NCBI GenBank assembly: GCA_016800925.1
Contig: JABCPU010000053.1
Location: forward strand, 124,001-188,000
DNA length: 64,000 nt
From: Suillus spraguei
Lineage: Eukaryota > Basidiomycota > Agaricomycetes > Boletales > Suillaceae
Direction: 5' to 3'
Positions 23,406-33,286 of this stretch are shown in pieces; position 1 is the first letter of the stretch; the number at the start of each line of letters is the position of its first letter. Under the pieces are notes generated by a model. It saw nothing but the letters and a program-made list of their open reading frames with translations, did no database searches and was not told the DNA's origin. Made by a program: the position numbers and the translations under genes.

Positions 23406-24455
23406 ATGTGCGCTACTACGAAGAAGTTTTCAGCCAAGGCCGCCGAGCCTAGACCTGGTACTAAATCCGCCCGGGAAGCGACGGTTTCAAAGTCGTATCA
23501 TCATACGACTCATCCCCCTTGGATTGACATGATCACCGTGGGTCACTGTTTTTCCAAATACCCGCACATATTCTATCTAGATATATGCGCTTATCTTATC
23601 TGAGTTGTCTGAAAATAACCCCTGTCTACAGGAATGTATCACCACAACACCCGATGGAGCCCGCCACGGCGTATCACGCCCAGCGATCAAGAAAGTTAGT
23701 CATGTTATAGTCTCCGCATGTCTACGCCTGATAAAGTTCTGTAGTTTCTCGACTCAAAGTACCACTTGGAAATGAATCCTTTAGCGTCCAGCCAGCTTAA
23801 CCGAGCAATCCATCACGGCGCTGATAAAGGGACATTTATCCTGCCGAAAGGCGAGTCTCCCTTTATCGCGGGGTCTTTCATCTTATTTTTTACGCGATTC
23901 AATATACTAGGTCCTTCCGGGAAAGTTAAACTTGCACCTCAGCGGCACACCGAAGCAGCTAAAGAGGTGCATGACGCTGCCACCAGTTGCCACTTCATCT
24001 CAACTAAATACTCGGTTTGCAGAACACAAAGCCATCTTCAAAACGTTCCACTGCTGCCAAAGAAAGTCACGTCATTCCAATCAAGGTAGCTACTAAAACC
24101 GCGGTGAAGAAGACGTCTCGTGCCGCGAAGCCGGTGGCTACCGCCGCACCGCCGAAGTCTAGAATTACTGAAAAGAAATATCACTCCACTGCAAAGAAGG
24201 CCAGGACGACTGGTTCCTCCACTCGCAGGACGGTCGGAAGAAAGGCCGCTACCGCACAGGGCACAGCTAAGAAGGTATGATACGATCATTATCACTAATA
24301 TCAATATGAGCGCTAATCTTTGACACGTGGTTGTTGCTCAGACTGCCACAGGAAGATTAACCCCATCAAAGACTAGACGGGGAGCAACTTCCGCGAAGAG
24401 GACTACGAGGGCAGCGGCTTCGAAGCAGAGGACCCAGAAGACTTCTCGCAAGTAA
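23406..24455 (+). CDS. Linker histone H1, first tandem copy
   Basis: Spliced exons encode a short basic N-tail (MCATTKKFSAKAAEP) and then the H15 winged-helix domain. In order the domain shows HPPWIDMITECITTT, GVSRPAIKKFLDSKY, ASSQLNRAIHHGADKG and TFILPKGPSGKVKLAP. A long Lys/Ala/Thr-rich tail follows (TKTAVKKTSRAAKP, ending TQKTSRK). H1 binds linker DNA at the nucleosome dyad and compacts chromatin. Introns split the domain after MIT and after IKK, at the same places as in the downstream paralogue. A further intron at 23851-23910 is required to join LPKG to PSGK. It has a GC donor (AAAG|GCGAGT) and is missing from the second copy. The tail is less regular than in the second copy. Confidence 0.88.
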
Positions 24456-25253
24456 CGCATGTTGTTCATGGTAGGATCGGATTCAATATTTATGTCATTG
24501 GTGCTCACTTGGTATGGTCACATTGGTAGATTTCACGCTCTTTTTGGCGAATCATGGCCAATGTCTTGATATCTCCTCAGAAACATGGCTTTTCTTCGCT
24601 GCTTTTCGTCACATGTTCCAGTCTGTTTTTCGTTCATCTTGCTGTTTTCACGTCTTGGGTGTATCTCCGCGACGTCCCGCTCATGCTTTCCTACGAGTTT
24701 TACTTCTGATAAAATGCCTATCTCATTCTATGCTCTATCTTATCGTACGCTATACTGCCGATTGCCCTGGTCTCTCCACATCCAGTTGTCCGTATCATCT
24801 CTTACAATAAGTATCGGACCCTGGAGTTGTGCGAAAGCCGGTCTGACGTCAGAACTTTATGCTCGACGGAATGTGTAAAGCCGGTGATACGGTGACATCA
24901 TTGCACTAGCCCAGATTCCATGTTAAATTCATTCATGTAAGTACCGTTTTGTGTCATTATATATTGTATTGGACACTGTAGTGTTATGTTGTACATAGCG
25001 GTGATATTTAATATACTTCCGAAGCCAATTGTAATATATTTATATATCTGAAGCTGCCTCGTCAATGCCTCGTGATCGAAAGTGCTGCATTGGCTGGACG
25101 TGTACATGCAAGGCACCTGCTGGCACCCTCTACATGTTTCTACTACACAATACTACATGATGGGACAATGAAAGAACTCGATGGTTAATTTGGTCCCGCT
25201 TGTTGTGGATATCTGTGGCGGTGTTGAATTTCCCATATTAATAAGGTTTCGGA

Positions 25254-25309
25254 ACGCGTTTTGTTTATCAACAAAAACAGCAAACGCGCCCGCACGTGAC
25301 CGAACGCGT
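25254..25309. promoter_or_regulatory. Two MCB (ACGCGT) boxes upstream of the second H1 gene
   Basis: ACGCGT occurs at 25254-25259 and again at 25304-25309, exactly 50 bp apart, each within GAACGCGTTTT. A CACGTGAC box lies at 25293-25300 and a TATAAAT at about 25316. ACGCGT is the MluI cell-cycle box bound by MBF-type factors at the G1/S boundary in fungi. That fits S-phase expression of a histone. The first H1 gene lacks it in its proximal 300 bp. Confidence 0.6.
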
Positions 25310-25448
25310 TTTTGGTATAAATGTGGATGACTTAACTTGATTGCCTACTCTATCTTTTGTCTCCTCCACGCCCAAATTCTGCAAATTCTGCATTTCGTCC
25401 TTATATATCTAATTCACTTGCCCTATTAGACTATACTCAACAATCACA

Positions 25449-26517
25449 ATGTCTTCCAACACCTCAGCTTCTCCACCCCTATCGAGACTCTTCCTGCCTC
25501 TTCGTCCAAAGCCAAGAAGACAACAACAAAGAAGCCTGCATCCAAGAAGGCTTCTGCGAAAGCCACTCCAAAGGTCGCCTCTCATCCTTCTTGGAAGGAC
25601 ATCATCAAGGTTAGTCAGTGCAATCGGACCAAATACAATTTTATAACTCTATCATTAGGCATGCATAACTGCTCACAAGGAGGATGCTCGCAGTGGCGTG
25701 TCAAGAGCAACTATTAAGAAGGTGCACATGCATTCTACGTCTGTTAGGTAATGACTAATATTGGTTGACAATACAGTTTGCCGAGGAGTCCTATCGCCTC
25801 GAGGTCTCTGGTACAAATTTGTATCAGCTCAACCGTGCCATCACATCTGGCGTTACGGCGGGCATCTTTGCCTTGCCCAAAGGTCCCTCTGGCAAGGTCA
25901 AACTTGCACCAAAGAAGAAGGCATCTGATGATGAGGTATGGGGTAGCAATGGCCACCTTGTTTTATAGCGCTCACACGTGTTTCAGAATTCAAAGCCTGT
26001 ATCTGCGAAGAAAGCAGTTGTGAAGCCTGCCGTCAAGAAGGCTCCTGCTCTAGCCAAGAAGAGTGATGCTCCAACCAAGAAGGGTGATGCTCCAGCCAAG
26101 AAGACTGTTACTAAGAAGCCGGTCGCCGCATCCAGAGCAAAGAAGCCTGTCGCTCAGAAGACCACCACAGCTGCTGCCAGGAAAGCTGCCACCGCAGCAA
26201 CACCGAAGAGGGCCGCACTAAAGAAGACTACAGCTGGTGCTCCTACCAAGAAACCTGCGGCAAAATCTGCGGCGTCTACTAAAAAGACGTCCTCCGCGAA
26301 GACAGCTGAGAAGAAGAAGGTAAGCTGACGACCTGAGTTTAGGTTTAATCAACTTCACACTTTGCCCTAGGTCGCAGCCAAGGCCGCAGCTACGAAGGCC
26401 GCCAAGAAGCCTGCCTCGAAAGCAAAGCCAGCTTCATCACGAACCAGAAAGGTACGCTCTCGTTCGTCCGTTTGCTTACCAGAATTCATATCTCCGCTTT
26501 TCCAGGTTTCTGCTTAA
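25449..26517 (+). CDS. Linker histone H1, second tandem copy (apparent 1-nt frameshift near the start)
   Basis: The body encodes a Lys-rich N-tail and an H15 domain (HPSWKDIIKACITAHK, GVSRATIKKFAEESY, GTNLYQLNRAITSGVTAG, ALPKGPSGKVKLAPKK). A long Lys/Ala/Pro tail follows, with repeats such as KKGDAPAKK, ending RKVSA. Introns fall after IIK and IKK as in the first copy, with two more in the tail. The natural start codon at 25449 (MSSNTSAS) is out of frame with this body. The frames switch by one base around the CCACCCC run at 25472-25479, and the body's own frame has no ATG before an upstream stop. Either one base is missing from the assembly or the start is damaged. Codon quality of the body argues for a functional gene. 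Confidence 0.85.
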
Positions 26518-26689
26518 TGACCCATACCCTGTACCGCATCGCCTGGATTCAGTTTCTCTTTCATCTGGTGTGACATTAGCGTGTTCCTTGTATTTTTGAT
26601 ACCTACTTTATTCGTGTACAACTAGTACTAGTACTGCATATCATTTCACTGAGACAGGTGACAGCTCACTCGAATTAAGTCTTCCTTGT

Positions 26690-26905
26690 TAAAGTCAGAC
26701 CGAAGGGTACAATTCTGTTGACACTCACCGATGACGGTCGTGCGGGCTCACACTTAATCCCTTCCATGACTTCGTGTCGTGGTACGGTCGATTCAATAAA
26801 CTGAATGAAATTGTTGTCTTGGAAATCATTTGTCCTCGCTGATTGGTGATGACATTCTTGCAAACGTCTTCAGTCGAGAGAGTAAACGTAACTATGGGGC
26901 ATGTC
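26690..26905 (-). pseudogene. Degenerate DUF6593 gene fragment
   Basis: Read on the minus strand, the fragment gives KNVITNQRGQMISKT and then a frame-broken tail. This parallels NTVITNERGQIIYKT in the intact DUF6593 gene at 27997-28663. The flanking bases toward the start (TCGAGAGAGTAAACGTAACTATGGG) also align with the intact gene. It is interrupted and lacks the rest of the domain. It is best read as a decayed duplicate about 1.7 kb from its parent and in the same orientation. Confidence 0.65.
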
Positions 26906-27996
26906 TTGACATTTCAAAGGACAGTTTCTAGTACATAGATATGGGGCTCTGCCGCCGCTATGATTGTGGATATCGCACCACATCCAGCTTAGTCGAAGCC
27001 GATGCTCGTCTTCGAAAAAAAATATATTATGCGCACATGCACACCTTTCTCAAAAAGTCCAAACTTCAAATGTGAGTTGTTGGTATCTCAGGACGTTACT
27101 AGCCGACTAAGCAAGGCACAGGTCGCCCGAACCTAGTATATCTAAGGACTGAGATAGGGTCGCTGCGGTCAGCGAGCGGCTGTCTATAATTATAAACCAT
27201 TACTGCGGTTGTTAGTGCTCGGCCGTGCAACAAGAGAGGCCAGGACCTACTTTTCCCGTAAACGAAACATCCCAACTTTCAGTACAGTTGTTGATAGTAC
27301 GAGGTCCGAACACAGAGTCATGTGTCAGTCGGGTGATATACTGGCTTACCGGAATGTCCCGGTACCCTACATCTGGACTTCGTTTCCTACATTCGCTCTT
27401 CTCTCTTCCACGACGTCGAGTTTGTTATACCAGTCTCTCTTTATACCCACACACCGCTCCCTTATGATGTGTGCTGTTCAATGCATATTTATGTTTGACC
27501 CGAAGAGTCATACGACATGATCGAATTGGTAAGCGTGTATCCCGCCCTGCAGGCTGCCGAGCGCTGTTGCGTCCCACTCTGAGCTAAGTTGCGTTCAGTC
27601 CAGCCTAAACCTGTCAGACCCTTGATGCAGACGAAGCTACTGTGCGCAGTTTCGGAACTGGCCGCTCTAGCAATCTGACGATTGTGAGAATATACTTCCT
27701 TTTTCAAATCTCAGGGGCTAGAAAAGCATATAATACCAATACTTGGGATCAAAGATACGACTCGAGGTAACCGCTCAGTACCGATGATCACTTGCCAAAG
27801 GGATGATTGATTCATATAGTTATATTATATCACCACTCCTTCCGGAGTGTGCGGATAACAACAGACTTGCCGCCCAGTCTTGACCAGGATTTCGACATCT
27901 TTCCGCGGGCTGTAAGTATCAGTACTTGTAAAAAAAGCTGCTTATCATAAAGGGTATCAATCCGAACACAGCAGCTACAGTCCTCGACCTCGTTTC
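26906..27996. other. Intergenic, no gene seen
   Basis: Bases around 26950-27010 show loose similarity to the region upstream of the intact DUF6593 gene (about 28790-28860), consistent with an old duplication. No other feature is supported. Confidence 0.4.
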
Positions 27997-28663
27997 CTAC
28001 GAGGCTGTGGCCCTTCTCGAGGCCTCTTCTTTGTCCCTCCTGAGTTTCTCGACGTAGATGAATGTCATGATGACGGTATCCATCATATGAGCCACCTCAG
28101 GTGATACTTCCAGCATGGCTTTACGTTTCTGCCTCTAATTCCGAGAGTCGCTCTATGAAACCGAGCGACCTCCATTCGAAACCCATCGTCCCTCGAGAGC
28201 TAAAATCCGGCTCGTCATGCCGCATCAGCATCAATGAAGTGGAAGCGTACTCACAACTACCCCTCTGGACTTGAGGTCCCAGCGATAGGGACGCCTATCT
28301 GGTCCAATAAAGACGCGCGTCCTGCCAGAATTTTATCACGACAGCCCAGAGAAGGACGCTATGTACTCACCGACCCCACAAGCCTCTCTTCGGAATAAAC
28401 ACCTTTGTCTCTACTTCCATTCCACCTGAACGAAACTTTGAAGAAGCAAATTTGTGCCACTCGATCTCCCCCAAGACATCGAACCGATTGAGATTTGGCT
28501 TGATTTTACAAATTGTTGTAGTGCGGCCAATTAGTCTGAATGGAGTGTATGTCTTGTAAATGATTTGTCCTCGCTCGTTGGTGATGACGGTATTACGAAT
28601 GAGTTCAGTGGAGAGAGGAATAAAATCATTATGGGTGTCTACATGTACTGTCACGCGCAGCAT
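27997..28663 (-). CDS. DUF6593-domain protein
   Basis: The protein shows the pattern of this mushroom-specific family. It has an opening strand (MLRVTVHVDTHNDF), NTVITNERGQIIYKTYTPFRLIGRTTTICKI, then FDVLGEIEWHKFASSKFR, VETKVFIPKRGLWG and, across an intron, TRVFIGPDRRPYRWDLKSRG. The last exon gives a helical C-terminus with TVIMTFIYVEKLRRDKEEA. Size (about 190 residues) and intron placement fit the family. No biochemical function is known. Members are numerous and clustered in Agaricomycetes. It is divergent from the first CAX gene with about 325 bp between the starts. Confidence 0.75.
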
Positions 28664-28934
28664 TTAAAGTGGGTGTGGCTGTTGACTCTAGACTTGCCAT
28701 TACTTTGCTTGTCAAGGTTTCTAGCACACTGAAATAGATGTTCCTAACTTAGCGGCAACTTCCGTGGTAGCTGAAGCGCTGACGACGATCTTGCGGGCGC
28801 GTCAGCCTACGATTGTAGATATAGGTAGCCACGCCAAGTAAGAGTCATCGCCGACGCGGTTTCCAAAAGAACAATATTTCGCTTGGATACGCCAAGTCCT
28901 TCGTCATTGCTGCTTATGGCATCCGGCCCAGTTG

Positions 28935-31100
28935 CTACATAAGCAGTTTCTTGCAGAACATTCGAAATTCACAATTGACCTTTCCCCATGAGCAGCTCAG
29001 AAACCTCTCCATTACTCGAAAATGGTGGCCATTCATGTCACAGGAATCTTTCTCTTCCTCGTCGCCTTGTCAGCTTCGTCAAAGGCGAGGATGAGCCATC
29101 ATGGCCGGAATCTTTCAAGTTCTTTATTTTTGGCACATGGTTCAATATCCTGCTCGTATTTATACCTTTGAGCTTCATCTCTCACAGCATGAACTGGGAT
29201 GCTGGCTTAATATTTTTGTTCAGCTTTATGGCTATCGTCCCCTTGCGAAGGTGGACATACTCCTATCATCAGATTGTTGGGAGACTGACACCGTCGTTTT
29301 CAGTTGTTGGGCGAGGCTACTGACCAACTATCTATCAAATTAGGGCAAACCATGTCAGGTCTCCTTAATGCATCATTTGGGAATGCTGTAGAAATCATCG
29401 TAGGCATTGCTGCTTTACTCAACGGTTTGTCCACCGCTCTATAATTGTTTGCAACTCACGAAAATCCTAGGCCAATTGCGAATTGTTCAGACGTCCGTGA
29501 GTGTCTTTATACGGCCTCTATTTTCGATGGATCGACTTTGGTGTAGATGCTTGGATCGATCTTGTCAAACATACTACTCGTCCTTGGTTGTTCGTTTTTT
29601 GCCGGTAAGGAGCCTCCGCTTTTTAACGACAGTGTGCTCACTCGAAATAGGTGGATTATATCACAAGGAAGGACGTTTCAATGATACTGGAGCTCAGGCG
29701 TGCGTCCTCCATTCTTCTGCCCCGTACATCCTTTGTTGAATTGCAATGATTTTAGATCTGCCTCCGTAAGTTCCCGCTGTATTCATCATCATGATAGCTA
29801 ACCAAGTCTAGCTTATGACTCTGTCGTGCATTAGTACGCATATTTTCTCCAACTTGAGAATTCTGCTAATACTTTATAGCGCTTGTCATTCCTGCGGCCT
29901 ACGCAAGTACCACAGAGGCCGGAATGCAGAATTATTGCGACAATGCCTCTGAATGTCCAACAGAGGGTCTACTCTTTATTTCCAGAGGAACTGCCATACT
30001 GCTCCTGGGAGTTTACTGTGCCTACATTTGGTTTCAGGCATGCTTTAATATTCTTTCTTTCTTCTTTAATGTACTCATCAGAGCGTCCAGTTAAAATCCC
30101 ATCCCAGACTCTTCGCTTCGCCTCCAGATGACGGTGAGGAAACGACGGCAACGGAGGAGACAGTGCCTCGCATGGGAACAGCTGCTGCCAGTGTTGCGTA
30201 AGCTTGGTTGCGTCATCTGCTACATTCAACACTTATCTTCATATCTCAAGACTTTTATCGGTAACTGTGGTCATCGCATTTTGTGCTGAATATCGTAAGT
30301 GCCCCACTCTGTTCCCTTGGTCTTATATTCAATTGGCCTAGTGGTTTCCTCCATCGAGGAGACTGCAGTGCGTTATTCCATCCCAAAGGCCTTCATTGGT
30401 GTTGTATTGTTGCCGATCGTGGTATGTTTCAAGTGGTATCCGGTCAACTGTTTACCAACATCTCTGTAGGGCAATGCTGCGGAACATGTCACTTCAGTCT
30501 GGATGGCAATGAAGAATAAATACGAGCTCACCATCACCATTTGCGTTGGGAGTTCGATTGTAAGTGTAGACCGTTTATGGTAAGCTTGTGATTGGGCTGA
30601 CTATTGAACAGCAAATTGCTTGCCTCGTAGTGCCACTTCTTGTGATCGTCGGTTGGCTGTATGGTTATGTATTGCATCTCGTGAAGTGTTGGTCTCACTT
30701 TTTTGTTCAGAGTCGATCAACCCCTAACGTTGCACTTTCGCAACTTCGAGGTCCGTTCATTCAGAGCATATTATGTTCGTCTAAGTTTCTGACGAATCTT
30801 CAGACAATCGTCCTTTTTGTATCTGTCTTCCTCGTCAACTTATTAATCATGTCAGTTTCCCTTTCACTGCATCTCAGTCTCGTTGAGACTTAACTCGCTT
30901 ATTTCAGGGACGGAAAATCGAACTATATGGAAGGTCTCATGCTCCTTACCTTGTACGTGGTCATCGCCCTAGCATGTGAGTTGTTCCTTGAACCTGCAAT
31001 CACATTCTGGTTCTGATGACATTTTAGTTTGGGTGACCTGAGATATCATTTATTATTTGTAATTATTGGTGACCAATATTCCCCGACGCGTCTGTCCCTG
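28935..31100 (+). repeat. Segmental duplication, copy 1 (CAX gene plus flanks)
   Basis: The stretch from the promoter motif GCTACATAAGCAGTTTCT to about 60 bp past the stop codon is repeated in direct orientation at 38272-40480. Overall similarity is roughly 85-92% by eye. A perfectly identical 130-nt block lies at 30694-30823 against 40087-40216. Confidence 0.85.
28988..31041 (+). CDS. Vacuolar Ca2+/H+ exchanger (CAX/VCX1 family), copy 1, possibly frameshifted
   Basis: About a dozen small exons encode an 11-TM cation/proton antiporter. An N-terminal tail (SSSETSPLLENGG) leads to TM1 and then LLGEATDQLSIKLGQ. The c-1 repeat motif is FGNAVEIIVGIAALL. Next come QTSMLGSILSNILLVLG and SRGTAILLLGVYCAYIWF. 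The c-2 motif is GNAAEHVTSVWMAMKNKYE. The end is FETIVLFVSVFLVN and DGKSNYMEG. Both catalytic Glu residues are present. At the end of the first exon (29240-29248) CCCCTTGCGAAG is one base shorter than the second copy's CCCTTTGGCCAAG. The motif PLAK therefore falls out of frame with the upstream exon. One intron uses a GC donor (30038-30090). Unless that deletion is an error, this copy would give a truncated protein. Confidence 0.85.
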
Positions 31101-33286
31101 ATGCACCCTCCATGTGCTCTCCTTCGTCATGCGCCAATTACAATCACAACTCCATTAAGTCTAGCGCTGGCTCTACACCTCACGCTGACTTGGATCCTCG
31201 TACCAGGGCGTGACCTCCCACCGCTTCCTATTCTCGCCTAGCCATCAGACAAGACTTATTTAGCCTTATTCTACTTAGTAAATCGCATAAAACGGAAAAG
31301 GATTCAAGTAAACTTACTCTCTAACTAAGAAAGACAACGACTATACACAAGGTGAGGAGATATAATGTCGGAGCAGAGAAGACATGTTTCTGGGTTTTAA
31401 AGATCTAAGTTATTGTTGACATCCCCGAATGCAAGCATGATGGTGGTGATGTCTGATGGCGGTAGTACCGGCACAGGCTCATGGTTTGAACTACCAGGCA
31501 ATGATGATAACAACAAGATAGAAGTAGTACAATCCTCCATACCTCGGGGAGATGCGGCTGAAACCGGATGTATCGATATTGTATTACTCTGTGACGGCAA
31601 TGTCGGCGGGATAGTGTATAATGACTTTAGCAGAGGCAGGCAGGCTTTGGCGGAGAGTCACGAGTGCCAAGAGCGTACCTTTGATCAACAGAGAAGGACG
31701 AGCGCAGCGAAAGTGATGGATGAGTGAAGTTTGGTGCAGTAGAGGGTGCATGCACTGAACTTTGGAGTTGAATGAGCGTGAATGATAGATGTTCCGGACA
31801 AGCAAAGACATGAAGTTAAACGAACAACCCGAGATGTAGGTTGAGGTTTAGGCGGCAATTAATATTGTCGTATAGATGAATCATCATTACCATTGCACGC
31901 CAGAAAGTAGTCCTATTTAGATTCTTTCAAGTTGACGCCGCTGAGGTCAATTCCTACGTTGCACTTGTTCTCGGGTCCCGGGAGCCGAACTTCGGGTGCC
32001 CTACGACCGTTATCTCCTATCGTTGACCTATCATTCTTTTGTTAGCACTGGCATTTTATCTATCCTTTGCTGGTACTTACAACTGTTTGCACCGAGCAGG
32101 GTGTCGGCGTTGTTCATATTGTGATGTCGATTAGATACCTTGGGTATAGGCCCATCTGCAAAACCACTGAAATGAACGCTTAACTTACGCGCGTTACGGA
32201 CACTTACGAACGCTTACGACTTCACTGGTAGCGCACTCTGAAGATAACATGGGCTTGATTTGATCTCTAAAATAATACAGACGACATCTGCAAAAAATGC
32301 AACTAGTGCAAGTGCGAGCGCAATGCATTGATACACCTGCAGTGGCCACAAACTGTGATTGTACTAACTTAAACAAAAACGGACGTTACGAACGCTTGAC
32401 CTAAGCTAACCAAAACTGAGTTCGACCAACCCGAATTTTCAGATGGCCCTATAACATCCTGTGCTTATGTAACGTGATTGTTGGACAAAATAAATAAATA
32501 ATATATTTTGGCAGTGACTACATCACGATCGTTCACTCTACTTACTCATGGCTAGTGGAACGGGAACAAGTACTCGCGTGTGTGGAAATGCATCTCGGAT
32601 ATCAGCACAAAAGGGTCTTATTTGATACTGAAAAAAAAATCTGCACGAGTCAGGTGAGCCTGAAGACATCCGAGTCACTGGTACTAATTTACAGAATCAT
32701 CAGAATAGCATCTGGCAAGACGAACCTCAGTGATTCGTACTGCCTAGCGAGTTGTGCACGTGTGTCACAGACCTGTGTAGTATGGTTAATGTGAACGGCG
32801 ACGCCCGATCCATTTGATAGGGATGATTGCCACGACTTACATGACACTCTCTGCTAACCTCTCAGGCTACCCCTGTTCCAAACGTGTTAGCAGAGGTAGG
32901 AGCGCTACTGTGAGCTCGGGAAATTTTCGGGAGCCCTCACTTCGGAATGCCAACAACTCGGGAAGACGGCATAGTAGTAGTCGCCTATCTGACCGTATCA
33001 TATGTGGCGTAGTGGGACTGCGGCGGTGTTCGAAATTTCTGTTTTGCCTTCAAGGGTCTGCTCCCTAAAGGAGATGGGTTGCGCACATATGTTCCGTGAC
33101 ATGATTGACGTGCCAGGTTCAGTTCATTTGGTTCTTCAGTGGGTCACGTAAAGCGCACGCGTGCCGGGGTGCTTTACTCGGATTGGCAGAAGACCATGGT
33201 CTGGCAAGGCACGATGGATTGCCTCGAGGGTAGTATGTAATATATAAGAAGAGGAAGCAAAGACCTTCAAGCACGCTGCTTCGAGT
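31100..33286. other. Intergenic, no gene recognised
   Basis: About 2.2 kb. Frames near 31413-31811 on both strands are open but show no family features. Around 32173-32222 and 32380-32402 the motif TTACGAACGCTT recurs in the same orientation, together with CGTTACGGAC-like bases, perhaps the trace of a small repeat. Confidence 0.4.

Noticed and set aside
31397..31811. Pair of overlapping frames of 67-104 residues on both strands
   Set aside because: Neither can be spliced into a longer protein, and neither shows a signal peptide or recognised motif.
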